From assembly GCF_020707265.1 (NCBI RefSeq), contig NZ_JAJFEQ010000006.1, forward strand, positions 248,001 through 312,000: a DNA stretch of 64,000 nt. The letters are read 5' to 3'. The translations under genes and the position numbers were made by a program. Within the stretch, counting starts at the first letter, position 1. Each line of letters begins with the position of its first letter. The notes beneath the pieces were generated by a model. That model saw only the letters and a program-made list of their open reading frames with translations. It searched no databases and was not told where the DNA came from. Source of the stretch: Massilia sp. IC2-477. Lineage in GTDB: Bacteria > Pseudomonadota > Gammaproteobacteria > Burkholderiales > Burkholderiaceae_D. This document shows positions 36,078-49,923 of the stretch, one piece after another.

Positions 36078-37145
36078 CTATTCGATTTGGTTCCCGTCGC
36101 TATTCCCATCACTATAGTCATCACCATCGCTAGCTTTGTCGTTTGAATTTCTCTTTAACAGGGCAGCCAGCCTCAATAGCTCCGAATCTGATAGTTCGCT
36201 CTTTTGATCCCGTTCTGTTTGGCGACTGTAACTCGATTCTTCGTGCTGAACCGGCGGTTGTGGGTCAGGACCGGTGAGAAGCCTAGGTTCTGGTGCCATT
36301 AGGACGCGTGGATTAGTGGAAGAGATTCGCTCCATCCCCTCGGTTATTGTTCCCGTTCCCAAAAATTTAGTAGCTCCATCGACAATCCCGCGACGGATGA
36401 TTTCTGCCTGTTCCCTACCAAGCTTACCATCAGCTTCAAGTTGTGAAATCTCCGCAAGAATCGGTAATGAGTTAGCAATCAACTCAAGACTCCGACCGGC
36501 TTTGCGTTCTTTATGGAAAACCACTAAGTCCCAAATTGTGAGAATCAGTTGATTCAACTGCTTGATCAGCTCTGCAGCACCGAATAAATCAAATGATTTA
36601 TCACTACCAGAATCGATTGCACCAATCCCGAGTGGTACTGAATGCAGATCGTTTAAAGCTGCAAGCGCGGTGTACATCTCCTGACATGCATCGAGTGCAT
36701 CGATTACTCGACGCGCTGTAGAAAAATGCTCGTTCTCTTCAACCAGTACTACACGCAATAAGCTAAGCGAGTCCTTAGATTTCGGACTACTTATGTCCGG
36801 ACTAGTACTGGCTACAGGTTGATCTTGAGTTAATAAAGCTAATATCTGAGGAAGTGTTCGCTGGACGTTCTGAATCTGCATATACAGCGAACGTCTCGCT
36901 GAGGCCGACGTCCCTTCCAGAATTTCACTCCATGCCTCTGGCACGTGTAGCCTGTCCAAGTCAAAAATTTGTGCGATCTTACGAGCTTCGTCCGTAAAAG
37001 AACTCGCCAAGATCGAATATGCATTCAGAGCCTGCAATATGGGCCCTATAGTCTTATGGTCAACTCGGATAGCATTGACTATTTCAGATGCCTTGAGTGC
37101 ATAAGCAAGTTGCCCCACCGCTTGTATAAGTGTTGAACGTCGCAT
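36078..37145 (-). CDS. Unknown island cargo protein, helical with acidic low-complexity tail
   Basis: The protein is 355 residues from the ATG at 37145, chosen for GGGAG five bases upstream; a TTG four codons earlier is possible. I do not recognise a family. Residues 1-250 look helical with amphipathic segments (LIQAVGQLAYALKASEIVNAIRVDHKTIGPILQALNAYSIL; AAELIKQLNQLILTIWDLVVFHKERKAGRSLELIANSLPILAEISQLE). There is no signal peptide or membrane helix. Residues 280-355 are Pro/Gln- then Ser/Asp/Asn-rich and probably disordered, ending in DGDDYSDGNSDGNQIE. Codons are richer in A/T than in the flanking core genes. It is the only intact gene of the att-flanked island, so it was probably acquired by transfer. 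Confidence 0.8.
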   Translation of the reverse strand: MRRSTLIQAVGQLAYALKASEIVNAIRVDHKTIGPILQALNAYSILASSFTDEARKIAQIFDLDRLHVPEAWSEILEGTSASARRSLYMQIQNVQRTLPQILALLTQDQPVASTSPDISSPKSKDSLSLLRVVLVEENEHFSTARRVIDALDACQEMYTALAALNDLHSVPLGIGAIDSGSDKSFDLFGAAELIKQLNQLILTIWDLVVFHKERKAGRSLELIANSLPILAEISQLEADGKLGREQAEIIRRGIVDGATKFLGTGTITEGMERISSTNPRVLMAPEPRLLTGPDPQPPVQHEESSYSRQTERDQKSELSDSELLRLAALLKRNSNDKASDGDDYSDGNSDGNQIE

Positions 37146-37238
37146 CGATTCTCCCAACCGAAAATTACGAGCATACCAAAATTGCTTGAATACAAACAGT
37201 TAGTTTGTCACTAGCCACGCGCAAATTTTCTTACACGA

Positions 37239-37253
37239 CGCGCGATTTACGCA
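37239..37253. repeat. Subterminal repeat of the island, copy 2
   Basis: CGCGCGATTTACGCA differs at one base from the copy at 35683-35697 and lies 35 bases inside the second att site. Confidence 0.5.
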
Positions 37254-37288
37254 TCGGCTCTCTAACTACATGATTGCAATAGATTTCT

Positions 37289-37308
37289 GATTCCGGCCGG
37301 AGGCACCA
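37289..37308 (+). repeat. att site copy 2
   Basis: Exact 20-bp copy of the tRNA-Leu 3' end with no tRNA upstream of it, so it is the distal junction of the island. Confidence 0.9.
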
Positions 37309-37454
37309 TCCCCAAGCAACGCATCGCCAGCGGCGATCGCATAAGACGGCGCAGCCTGACGCGCTCGCGCCTGACCGTCGTTTGACCCTGGTTTGACCGT
37401 CGGAAAAATTTACACCTTGCAGCAAGGCCGCTGCCCAGCTGCTGCCAGTCCTGC

Positions 37455-38222
37455 TCACGGCAGGCGCATCGGCTGTCCCCAATTCTCGTAACTGCGTTCG
37501 ATGCGGCGCCCGGTACCGTCGCGCGCGATGGCGGCGAAGGCTGCGTTCAGGCGGTCGACGACGCTGTCCGGCACGCCCGGGTTGCAAGCCAGGTAGAGCT
37601 CGATGCGATTGAACACCAGCACCGGTACGATCTTCTTGTCGTAACCGTAGCGGGTCAGGATGGTGCTGCCGGTGCGCAGGCTGGCCGCCCACAGGTCGAT
37701 CCGGTCGAGCAACAGCTTGCCCGCGTTGGCGATATCTTCATTGGCGGCGTCGACCCGGAAGCCGCGTGCGCGCAGATAGGCATCGCGGGCGTCGCCGTTA
37801 TAGGTGCCGATGCGCAGGCCGCGGGCATCGTCGAGGCTGCGAAGTGTCAGCTTGTGGTCGGCGCGCGCCATCATGACCCACTGGCCGATATCCGTCGGGC
37901 CGACCCACTTGAACGACTTCTCGCGCTCCGGCGTGCGCGAGGTCGAATACACGCAGGCATCCGGACGCTGCAGCGCGGCCAGATAGGCGCGCTTCCAGGG
38001 CAGCAGTTCGATGCTGTAGTCGACGCCGGCGCGCTGCATCGCTTCGCGCACCTTGTCGGTGGCGATGCCGATCACCCTCGTCCCTTCCTGCATGCTGGAA
38101 GGCGCCGAGGTTTCTGTCGTGATGTAAAGACGCGGCCTGGCTACCGGCACGGACTGCACAGCGGCGCTGGCAAATCCGCTGGTAACAGCGATGGCAAATG
38201 CGAGATATCGAATGAATGACAT
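37455..38222 (-). CDS. Periplasmic amino-acid-type solute-binding protein (SBP_bac_3)
   Basis: This 255-residue protein has a signal peptide (MSFIRYLAFAIAVTSGFASA). The fold is of the family 3 extracellular binding proteins: GIATDKVREAMQRAGVDYSIELLPWKRAYLAALQRPDACVYSTSRTPEREKSFKWVGP, then SLDDARGLRIGTYNGDARDAYLRARGFRVD. There is no permease or ATPase gene beside it, so it may be an orphan receptor, as is common in this group, perhaps for a nearby kinase. The ATG at 38222 starts the signal sequence; the longer open frame does not. Confidence 0.88.
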   Translation of the reverse strand: MSFIRYLAFAIAVTSGFASAAVQSVPVARPRLYITTETSAPSSMQEGTRVIGIATDKVREAMQRAGVDYSIELLPWKRAYLAALQRPDACVYSTSRTPEREKSFKWVGPTDIGQWVMMARADHKLTLRSLDDARGLRIGTYNGDARDAYLRARGFRVDAANEDIANAGKLLLDRIDLWAASLRTGSTILTRYGYDKKIVPVLVFNRIELYLACNPGVPDSVVDRLNAAFAAIARDGTGRRIERSYENWGQPMRLP

Positions 38223-38429
38223 GCTTCGTAAAGCTACTCTTTGGATGCAGGTTAGCACCACCGGTATTTTTTCTGCAATGCATGTCAGTTAGCGGTGGTT
38301 TATGCGCGACACATTTGCGTGACAAACCCGGGTGATGCCTGTGATCAACGAGACTTTCCCTATCGGAAATGCGATACTGCTGAGACCTTCCCTGGGCGCT
38401 TTCCAGCCCATTACCGCGTAAAGCTGCCC

Positions 38430-41779
<3,350 letters not shown>

Positions 41780-41783
<4 letters not shown>

Positions 41784-42772
41784 CCCAACCGAACAACCGG
41801 CCGCTGATCCTGGCGGTCGACGACGAGGCCAGCAACCTGCAACTGCTGCGCCAGATCCTGCAAGACCATTACCGCCTGCTGTTCGCCAAGGACGGCGCGC
41901 GCGCGCTCGAGCTGGCGCGCCAGGAAAGTCCCGACCTGGTGCTGCTCGACGTGATGATGCCGGGGATGTCCGGCTACGAAGTATGCGCGGCGCTCAAGGC
42001 CAATCCTGCCACCGCAGCGATTCCGGTGATCTTCGTGACCGCCCTGACCGACACCGCCGACGAGCTGGAAGGCTTCGAGGCCGGCGCGGTGGACTACATC
42101 ACCAAGCCGGTCAGCCCGCCGATCGTGCGCGCGCGCGTGCGCACCCACCTGTCGCTGGTGCGCATGGAAGAGCTGCGCGCGACGCGCCTGGAAATCGTCC
42201 AGCGCCTCGGCCTGGCGGCCGAATACAAGGACAACGAGACCGGCCTGCACGTGATCCGCATGAGCCACTTCTCGCGCATCCTGGGCATTGCCGCCGGCAT
42301 GAGCGAGGCGGAAGCGGACGACCTGCTGCACGCGGCGCCGATGCACGACGTCGGCAAGATCGGCATTCCCGACCGCATCCTGCAGAAACCGGGACCGCTG
42401 GACCCGGACGAATGGAAGATCATGCAGAGCCACGTGACGATCGGCGCCGAGATCATTGGCGAGCACGAGGGCGGCATGCTGGCGCTGGCCTCGCAGATCG
42501 CGCTGACCCACCACGAGAAGTACGACGGCAGCGGCTACCCGCACGGCCTGCGCGGCGACGGGATCCCGCTGGTGGGACGCATCGTGGCGATCGCCGACGT
42601 GTTCGACGCCCTGACCTCGAAGCGGCCGTACAAGAAGGCGTGGACGGAAGAAGAAGCGCTGAATTTCCTGCGCGAGCAGAAGGGCCGCCACTTCGACCCG
42701 GCCCTGGTCGACCTGTTCCTGGAACAGATGCCGGCCGTGCGGGCGGTGCAGCAGCGCTGGGCCGAGGCTTGA
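41780..42772 (+). CDS. HD-GYP response regulator (cyclic-di-GMP phosphodiesterase)
   Basis: This 330-residue protein has a receiver (1-120; [15 protein letters not shown], phospho-Asp in [20 protein letters not shown]) and an HD-GYP domain (about 145-325). Catalytic motifs are intact: [10 protein letters not shown] (HD pair), [22 protein letters not shown] (HHE and the GYP triad), and [15 protein letters not shown]. It should hydrolyse c-di-GMP to pGpG or GMP. Four-base overlap with the MHYT kinase makes a coupled two-component unit. Confidence 0.96.
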
Positions 42773-42782
42773 GGTTTTTCAC

Positions 42783-42803
42783 GGGTGGGCGCAATGCCCG
42801 CCC
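42783..42803. repeat. Single REP-like hairpin between convergent genes
   Basis: GGGTGGGC-GCAAT-GCCCGCCC has one mismatch in the stem and resembles half of the GTAGGGTGG doublets. It lies in the 43-base gap between the HD-GYP and glycosyltransferase stops and may act as a shared terminator. Confidence 0.45.
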
Positions 42804-42815
42804 GCGCCATGTGTT

Positions 42816-43985
42816 TTATCGGGTCGGCGGCAGGCCCGCCAATCCCACGCCGGCGCTGGCATTCGCGGTCGCACCGCGCGCCACCAGCTCCCTATACAGG
42901 TCCGTATAGCTCGCCGCCATCTGTTCCGAGGTGAACAGCTCGTGGTAGCGCTGTTCCGCGCGCACGCCCATGCGGCGCGCCAGCTCCGGGTCATCCCACA
43001 GGGCACGCATCGCGCCACGCAGCGCGGCAGGATCGGACGGCGGCACCACCAGTCCGGTCTCGTTCGCGCGGTTGATGTAGGTGGTCCCGGTGCCAATCTC
43101 GCAGGAGATCATGGGTTTACCGTACATCGCCCCTTCCAGCAGCGAGATGCCGAAGGCTTCCGAGCGCAGGTGCGAGGGGAAGGCCAGCGCGTAGCACAGT
43201 GTCAGCAGGGCAGCTTTATCAGCTTCGTCGAGCGCCCCCGTGAACACCACGTGCTTCAGGCCCAGGCGCGCCGCCTGCTCCTTCAGCGCCTGCTCTTCCG
43301 GCCCGGTGCCGACGATCACGATCGGATAGTCCAGCCCCTGGGCCGCTTCCAGCAGGATGTGCAGGCCCTTGTAGTAGCGCAGCACGCCCACGAACAGGAA
43401 GAACTTCGGTCCCAGTTTTGCGCGCCAGTGCGCTAGGCGGCAGGGTTCCACGCTTGGGTAGGTGGCTTTATCGAGGCCATAGGTGATGACGCGGGCCTTG
43501 TCGCGGTAGCGCTCCAGCACCGCCGAGGATTCGAGGTAGTTGGGCGAGGCCGCGACGATGGCGTCGACGCTGTCGAGGAAGCGGAACTTGAGCGGCTGGT
43601 ACAGGCGCAGCCAGCGCTTCTGGCGCACGATGTCGGAGTGGTAGCTGACCACGCTCGGCTTGTTCACGCGCGCCATGAAGTGGGCCAGGTCCATGAAGGG
43701 CCAGGGGAAGTGGTAGTGCACCACGTCGGCTTCCTCGGCCATGCGCGCCAGCGCGCCCAGCGCCTGCCAGGAACAGGCATTCGAAGCAATCTCGAAATTC
43801 AGCGGCACGCGGTGCACCGTGTGGCCGTCGAACGCGATCGGCGCCAGGTCCTTCTGGCGCGACAGCGACAGCACGGTATTGGTCACGCCCAGGCGCGTCG
43901 TGCCGACGCACAGTTGGCGGATCACCTGCTCGATGCCGCCGACCGAGTCCGGATAATACGTCTTGTAGAAATGAAGGACACGCAT
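42816..43985 (-). CDS. Glycosyltransferase, GT4 family
   Basis: This 389-residue GT-B enzyme has the N-terminal acceptor-side fold MRVLHFYKTYYPDSVGGIEQVIRQLC with the glycine loop. The nucleotide-sugar half has KFFLFVGVLRYYKGLHILLEAA, VGTGPEEQALK and the EX7E motif in SEAFGISLLEGAMYGKPMISCEIG. No membrane segments. It is the last of four genes with gmd and rmd and probably adds D-rhamnose or mannose to a polysaccharide; linkage unknown. Confidence 0.93.
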   Translation of the reverse strand: MRVLHFYKTYYPDSVGGIEQVIRQLCVGTTRLGVTNTVLSLSRQKDLAPIAFDGHTVHRVPLNFEIASNACSWQALGALARMAEEADVVHYHFPWPFMDLAHFMARVNKPSVVSYHSDIVRQKRWLRLYQPLKFRFLDSVDAIVAASPNYLESSAVLERYRDKARVITYGLDKATYPSVEPCRLAHWRAKLGPKFFLFVGVLRYYKGLHILLEAAQGLDYPIVIVGTGPEEQALKEQAARLGLKHVVFTGALDEADKAALLTLCYALAFPSHLRSEAFGISLLEGAMYGKPMISCEIGTGTTYINRANETGLVVPPSDPAALRGAMRALWDDPELARRMGVRAEQRYHELFTSEQMAASYTDLYRELVARGATANASAGVGLAGLPPTR

Positions 43986-43994
43986 GTTGGAAGC

Positions 43995-45134
43995 TTACTG
44001 CGAAAGGACGGCGCGGTACACGTCGGCGGTCTGCCGTGCGGTGGCGTGCCAGGTCAGTTGTTCGGCCCGGGCACGCCCGGCGGCAATGCAGCGCGCGCGT
44101 TCGGCGGCGTTGGTGGCCAGGGTCGCGAGCGCCTCGGCCAGCAGGGTGGTATCGAGCGGGTTGACCTCGAGCGCCGCGCCCTGCGTGACTTCCGGCAGCG
44201 AGCTGGCGTTCGAGGCCACCACCGGCACGCGCGAAGCAAACGCTTCGACCACGGGAATGCCGAAGCCTTCGTACAGCGAAGGAAAGGCGAACACGCCGGC
44301 GCCCGCGTACAGGTGGCGCAGCGCCTGCGAATCGGTCAGCTTGTCGAGCCAGACCACGTTCTCGCTGTCCGCCTGCGCGGCCTGCAGGCGGGCCACCAGG
44401 GCCTCGCAGCGCCAGCCGCGCGCGCCGACCACGACCAGGGCGCGCTCGTCGCGCAATGGCTTGGGGAGCAGCAGCCAGGCGTCGAGCAGGCGCTCGACGT
44501 TCTTGCGCGGCTGCAGCGTACCAACGGTGAGGAAATAGCCAGGATTCAGTTTGTATTCCGCGAGCGTGGCGGCCACACCCTCCGCGTCGGGCGGCGTGAG
44601 CCATTCGTCGTCCACGCCACAGTAGACCACGGAGACGCGGTTCGGGTTCACGCCGAAGCATTCGACCAGTTCATCGATCGCAAAGTACGAGAGCGCGATG
44701 ACGTGGTCGGCCTTGGCGGTGGCCTTGCGCTGCAGCCAGTTCTTGACGCTGCGCAGGCGTGGGTTGCACCACTCGGGATACTTGATGGGGAGCGCGTCGT
44801 GCAAGGTCGCCACCACCGGACAATCCATGCGCACGATGCGGTAATCGGTAACGTGGAACAGGTCGGCCGGCATGTGGACGCGGTGCGCACCGGGCGTGGC
44901 CAGGTCGACCAGCGAGGCGTGCTCGAAGGATTGCGGCATGGGCTGGCCGATGCTGATGCCCTCCCCGCTCGAGCGCATGCGCGGCCAGGAGTAGGGAAGC
45001 ACGGTGCAGCCGGTGCGCGGCAGGTGGCGCAGCAGCGCGCGGGTGTAGACGCCGATGCCGTCGAGGCGGCCGCCGGTCAGGCCCGGTTCGATCATGGTCG
45101 TTCCGAGTCCGACGGTGAGACCGCCGCCACTCAC
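43995..45134 (-). CDS. Glycosyltransferase, GT4 family
   Basis: This 379-residue GT-B enzyme has GLTVGLGTTMIEPGLTGGRLDGIGVYTRALLRHLP at the N-terminus. The donor-side half has YFLTVGTLQPRKNVERLLDAWLLL and the EX7E motif in SLYEGFGIPVVEAFASRVPVVASNASSLPEV, as in mannosyl/rhamnosyltransferases of the WbpY/MtfB type. The GTG start at 45134 overlaps the rmd stop (GTGA); upstream residues in this frame are antisense-like Arg-rich readthrough. Translationally coupled to rmd. Confidence 0.92.
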   Translation of the reverse strand: MSGGGLTVGLGTTMIEPGLTGGRLDGIGVYTRALLRHLPRTGCTVLPYSWPRMRSSGEGISIGQPMPQSFEHASLVDLATPGAHRVHMPADLFHVTDYRIVRMDCPVVATLHDALPIKYPEWCNPRLRSVKNWLQRKATAKADHVIALSYFAIDELVECFGVNPNRVSVVYCGVDDEWLTPPDAEGVAATLAEYKLNPGYFLTVGTLQPRKNVERLLDAWLLLPKPLRDERALVVVGARGWRCEALVARLQAAQADSENVVWLDKLTDSQALRHLYAGAGVFAFPSLYEGFGIPVVEAFASRVPVVASNASSLPEVTQGAALEVNPLDTTLLAEALATLATNAAERARCIAAGRARAEQLTWHATARQTADVYRAVLSQ

Positions 45135-46072
45135 GCCAGGTACATCCAGCGCAGCGTCTCGGACAGCGGCGTCGGGTCGAGTTGGCCGATGACGGCAGTG
45201 AGCTTGCTGTTGCTGCCCGACAGCGTGAGCACGTCGTTGGCGCGGACAAAGGCCGGGTTGACGTGCACGTCGATGTGGTAGCCGGCGATCTCGCTCATCA
45301 TGTCGATGAGATTCGCCAGCGAGTGCGATGATCCCGAGCAGACGTTGAAGGCTTCGCCGCTCGGGGCCACGGCCATCAGGCGGCGGTAGGCGCGCGCCAC
45401 CATGCGCACGTCGGAGAAGTCGCGCGCGATCGCCAGGTTGCCCAGCTCGATGCGTTTCTCGTTGCGGCGGAAGTGGGAGACGATCTTCGGCAGCAGGAAG
45501 TTCTCGGCCTGGCCGATGCCCGTGTAGTTGAAGGGGCGCGCGATGACGATCGGCAGCTTGTCCATCCACAAGCGCGCCATGTATTCCATGGCCAGCTTGC
45601 TGACGGCGTAGTCGTTGGCCGGCGCCGGCGGCACGTTTTCGTCGATGACGGGCACGCTGGCATTGCCGTAGATATTGGCCGAGGAGGCCAGCAGCACGCT
45701 GGTCGGGCGGTGCTTGCCATTGGCCAGCGCCTCCAGCAGGTTGCGCGTGCCGACCACGTTGACGCGGTAGATCAGTTCGGCATTGGTGTGGGCCACGAAG
45801 GCGATGCCGGCCAGGTGCGCGACCACGTCGGGCTGCACCTCGTCGACCATGCGCGCCACCGCATCGCGGTCGCACAGGTCGATGGCATGGATGTCCGGTC
45901 CCAGTTCCTCGCCCGGCATGACGGTGCCGTAGACACGGTAGCCGGCAGCCGTGAGCTCCTGCGCCATGTAGTAACCGGTGAAACCGCGCAGGCCCGTGAT
46001 GAGCGCGCGGCGTCCTTCGCCTTCCCTCCCGCCGATGAACGCCGGGATGTCATCCGTGGCCATACGTTCCAT
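45131..46072 (-). CDS. rmd: GDP-6-deoxy-D-mannose reductase (GDP-4-keto-6-deoxymannose reductase)
   Basis: This 313-residue extended SDR has the NAD(P)-binding GxxGxxG motif (GLRGFTGYYM), the catalytic YxxxK in NDYAVSKLAMEYMARLW and ASSANIYGN with the catalytic Ser. RPFNYTGIGQAENFLLPKIV is the pattern seen in Rmd. With Gmd it makes GDP-D-rhamnose from GDP-mannose. A second ATG (46063) is possible. The gmd stop is four bases upstream. It could instead be a fucose-type or talose-type epimerase, but neighbours favour Rmd. Confidence 0.85.
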   Translation of the reverse strand: MERMATDDIPAFIGGREGEGRRALITGLRGFTGYYMAQELTAAGYRVYGTVMPGEELGPDIHAIDLCDRDAVARMVDEVQPDVVAHLAGIAFVAHTNAELIYRVNVVGTRNLLEALANGKHRPTSVLLASSANIYGNASVPVIDENVPPAPANDYAVSKLAMEYMARLWMDKLPIVIARPFNYTGIGQAENFLLPKIVSHFRRNEKRIELGNLAIARDFSDVRMVARAYRRLMAVAPSGEAFNVCSGSSHSLANLIDMMSEIAGYHIDVHVNPAFVRANDVLTLSGSNSKLTAVIGQLDPTPLSETLRWMYLA

Positions 46073-46075
46073 GAT

Positions 46076-47426
<1,351 letters not shown>

Positions 47427-49754
47427 TTACTTCGCTTCCTGGTTCCTTTGTGACACCGCGTCCACCACGCACAGCGCAGTCATGTTGACGATACGGCGTA
47501 CGGTCGAGGACGGCGTCAGGATGTGTACCGGACGTGCACATCCCAGCAGCACCGGGCCGATCGCGATGCCGTTGCCGGCGGCGCTCTTGACCAGGTTGTA
47601 GGAGATGTTGGCGGCGTCGATGTTCGGCATCACCAGCAGGTTGGCGTCGCCCTTCAGCGCCGAATTCGGCATGATCTTCATGCGCACCTTGGCTTCGATC
47701 GCGGTGTCGCCATGCATTTCGCCGTCGATCTCCAGGTCCGGTTTGGCCGCCTGCACCAGGGGCAGCACCGAGCGCATCTTGCGCGCCGATTCGCTGTTGT
47801 AGGTGCCGAAGTTCGAGTGCGACAGCAGGGCTGCGCGCGGCTGGATGCCGAAGCGTTCCATCTCCTCGGCCGCCATGACCGTGATCTCGGCCAGTTCCTG
47901 CGCATTCGGATTCTCGTTGACGTGGGTGTCGACGATGGCCAGCTGGCGGTCCGGGGTGATCAGGAAGTTCATCGCCGCATACACGTTGCTGCCTTCGCGC
48001 TTGCCCAGCACCTGGTCGATGTAGTGCAGGTGCATCTGGGTGGTGCCGTAGGTGCCGCAGATCAGGCCATCGGCATCGCCCTTCCTGACCATCATGGCGC
48101 CGATCAGGGTGTGGCGGCGGCGCATCTCGAGCTTGGCCATGTCGACCGTCACGCCCTTGCGCATGCCCAGGTCGTAGTAGGCCTGCCAGTATTCGCGATA
48201 GCGCTCGTCGAAGTCGGGGTTGATCACGTCGACGTGCTGGCCCAGTTTCAGGCGCAGGCCGAATTTCTCGATGCGCTTTTCCAGCACCGCCGGGCGGCCG
48301 ACCAGGATCGGGCGAGCCAGCTTCTCGTCGACCACCACCTGCACCGCGCGCAGCACGCGCTCGTCTTCGCCTTCCGCGTAGACAATGCGCTTGGCTTCCA
48401 TGGGCGCCTGTTTGGCCACCGAGAACAGCGGCTTCATGAAGGTGCCGCTGCGGTACACGAACTGCTGCAGGCTCTCGGCGTAGGCTTCCATGTCCGCGAT
48501 CGGGCGGGTGGCGACGCCGCCTTCCTGCGCGGCCCTGGCCACCGCCGGAGCGATGTGGGTCAGCAGGCGCGGATCGAAAGGCATCGGGATCAGGTATTCC
48601 GGACCGAAGGAGAGGTTGGCGATGCCGTAGGCCGAAGCCACGATGTCCGACTGCTCGGCGTGGGCCAGGTCGGCGATCGCATGCACCACCGCGATTTCCA
48701 TCTCACGGGTGATGGTGGTCGCGCCGCAGTCCAGGGCGCCGCGGAACATGTAGGGGAAGCACAGGACGTTGTTGACCTGGTTCGGGTAGTCCGAACGGCC
48801 GGTCGCGATGATGGCGTCGCCGCGCACCGCCTTGACGTCTTCCGGCAGGATTTCCGGATTCGGGTTGGCCAGCGCCAGGATCAGCGGGTTGGCGGCCATG
48901 GTCTTGACCATGTCCTGCTTCAGCACGCCGCCGGCGGACAGGCCGAGGAAGATGTCGGCGCCCGGGATCACGTCGGCTAGGGAACGGTGCTCGGTCTCCT
49001 GGGCGAAGCGCTCCTTGTCCGGGTCCATCAGCTCGGCACGGCCCTTGTAGACCACGCCGGCCAGGTCGGTGACGAAGATGTTCTCGATCGGGAAGCCGAG
49101 GTCGACGATCAGGTCGAGGCAGGCCAGCGCGGCCGCACCGGCGCCCGACACCACCAGCTTGCAGTTCTTGATGTCCTTGTTGACGACTTTCAGGCCGTTC
49201 AGGATCGCGGCGCCGACGATGATCGCGGTACCGTGCTGGTCATCGTGGAAGACCGGGATCTTCATGCGCTCGCGCAGCTTGCGCTCGATGTAGAAGCACT
49301 CGGGCGCCTTGATGTCCTCGAGGTTGATGCCCCCAAAAGTAGGCTCGAGCGAAGCGATGATGTCGACCAGCTTGTCCGGGTCGTTTTCGTTGATCTCGAT
49401 GTCGAACACGTCGATCGCGGCGAACTTCTTGAACAGCACGCCCTTGCCTTCCATGACCGGCTTCGAGGCCAGCGGGCCGATGTTGCCCAGGCCGAGGACG
49501 GCGGTGCCGTTCGAGATCACGGCGACTAGATTGCCGCGCGCAGTGTACTTGTACGAGTTGGCCGGGTCCTTGACGATCTCTTCGCAAGGCGCGGCGACGC
49601 CCGGCGAGTAGGCCAGCGCCAGGTCGCGCTGGTTCAGCAGGCCCTTGGTCGGGGTCACGCTGATCTTGCCGGGGCGGGGAATCTGGTGATATTCGAGTGC
49701 TGCAGCACGCAGTTGTTGACGCAATTCTTCTTTCTTGTCCGATGACGAGTCCAT
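47427..49754 (-). CDS. maeB: NADP-dependent malic enzyme with phosphotransacetylase-like domain (MaeB type)
   Basis: This 775-residue cytosolic enzyme decarboxylates malate to pyruvate, supplying NADPH. The malic domain (about 15-150; [26 protein letters not shown]) and NAD(P)-binding domain (about 165-410; [50 protein letters not shown]) are complete. The C-terminal half (about 430-770) is PTA-like ([30 protein letters not shown]), as in MaeB, where it is regulatory and not an active transacetylase. Confidence 0.96.
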   Translation of the reverse strand: MDSSSDKKEELRQQLRAAALEYHQIPRPGKISVTPTKGLLNQRDLALAYSPGVAAPCEEIVKDPANSYKYTARGNLVAVISNGTAVLGLGNIGPLASKPVMEGKGVLFKKFAAIDVFDIEINENDPDKLVDIIASLEPTFGGINLEDIKAPECFYIERKLRERMKIPVFHDDQHGTAIIVGAAILNGLKVVNKDIKNCKLVVSGAGAAALACLDLIVDLGFPIENIFVTDLAGVVYKGRAELMDPDKERFAQETEHRSLADVIPGADIFLGLSAGGVLKQDMVKTMAANPLILALANPNPEILPEDVKAVRGDAIIATGRSDYPNQVNNVLCFPYMFRGALDCGATTITREMEIAVVHAIADLAHAEQSDIVASAYGIANLSFGPEYLIPMPFDPRLLTHIAPAVARAAQEGGVATRPIADMEAYAESLQQFVYRSGTFMKPLFSVAKQAPMEAKRIVYAEGEDERVLRAVQVVVDEKLARPILVGRPAVLEKRIEKFGLRLKLGQHVDVINPDFDERYREYWQAYYDLGMRKGVTVDMAKLEMRRRHTLIGAMMVRKGDADGLICGTYGTTQMHLHYIDQVLGKREGSNVYAAMNFLITPDRQLAIVDTHVNENPNAQELAEITVMAAEEMERFGIQPRAALLSHSNFGTYNSESARKMRSVLPLVQAAKPDLEIDGEMHGDTAIEAKVRMKIMPNSALKGDANLLVMPNIDAANISYNLVKSAAGNGIAIGPVLLGCARPVHILTPSSTVRRIVNMTALCVVDAVSQRNQEAK

Positions 49755-49923
49755 GCCTGGCAGCCTTCCTGAAACTAGAGGGGAACCTCCAATTTTATCA
49801 GACGAGCAGTTGACAAAGGCTACGTATTTTCAACAAGCAGCGTTTCTTTTATAAGATTTGCTGATAAATACAGCTCTGAAATTTGCTCAGCTAATAATTA
49901 AACGGCAGGTTTACAATCTCTCC

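Larger units (their letters stand above)
35536..37308. mobile_element. Small tRNA-Leu-integrated genomic island, decayed
   Basis: About 1.75 kb between two copies of GATTCCGGCCGGAGGCACCA. The interior is visibly richer in A and T than the flanks. It holds an integrase fragment with frameshifts and a stop, one intact gene on the minus strand, a strong bidirectional hairpin, and near-identical CGC[A/G]CGATTTACGCA motifs close to each end. No intact recombinase remains, so it is probably an immobile remnant or depends on an enzyme supplied in trans. Confidence 0.85.
37146..37454. other. Island right end and junction with core DNA
   Basis: No gene in these 309 bases. They contain the promoter region of the island gene, the second subterminal repeat (37239-37253), the second att copy (37289-37308), two GACCGTCG repeats around 37374-37402, and a weak GCAGC-AAGGCC-GCTGC hairpin (37419-37434) that with plus-strand A-run 37404-37408 could end the solute-binding gene. 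Confidence 0.6.
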
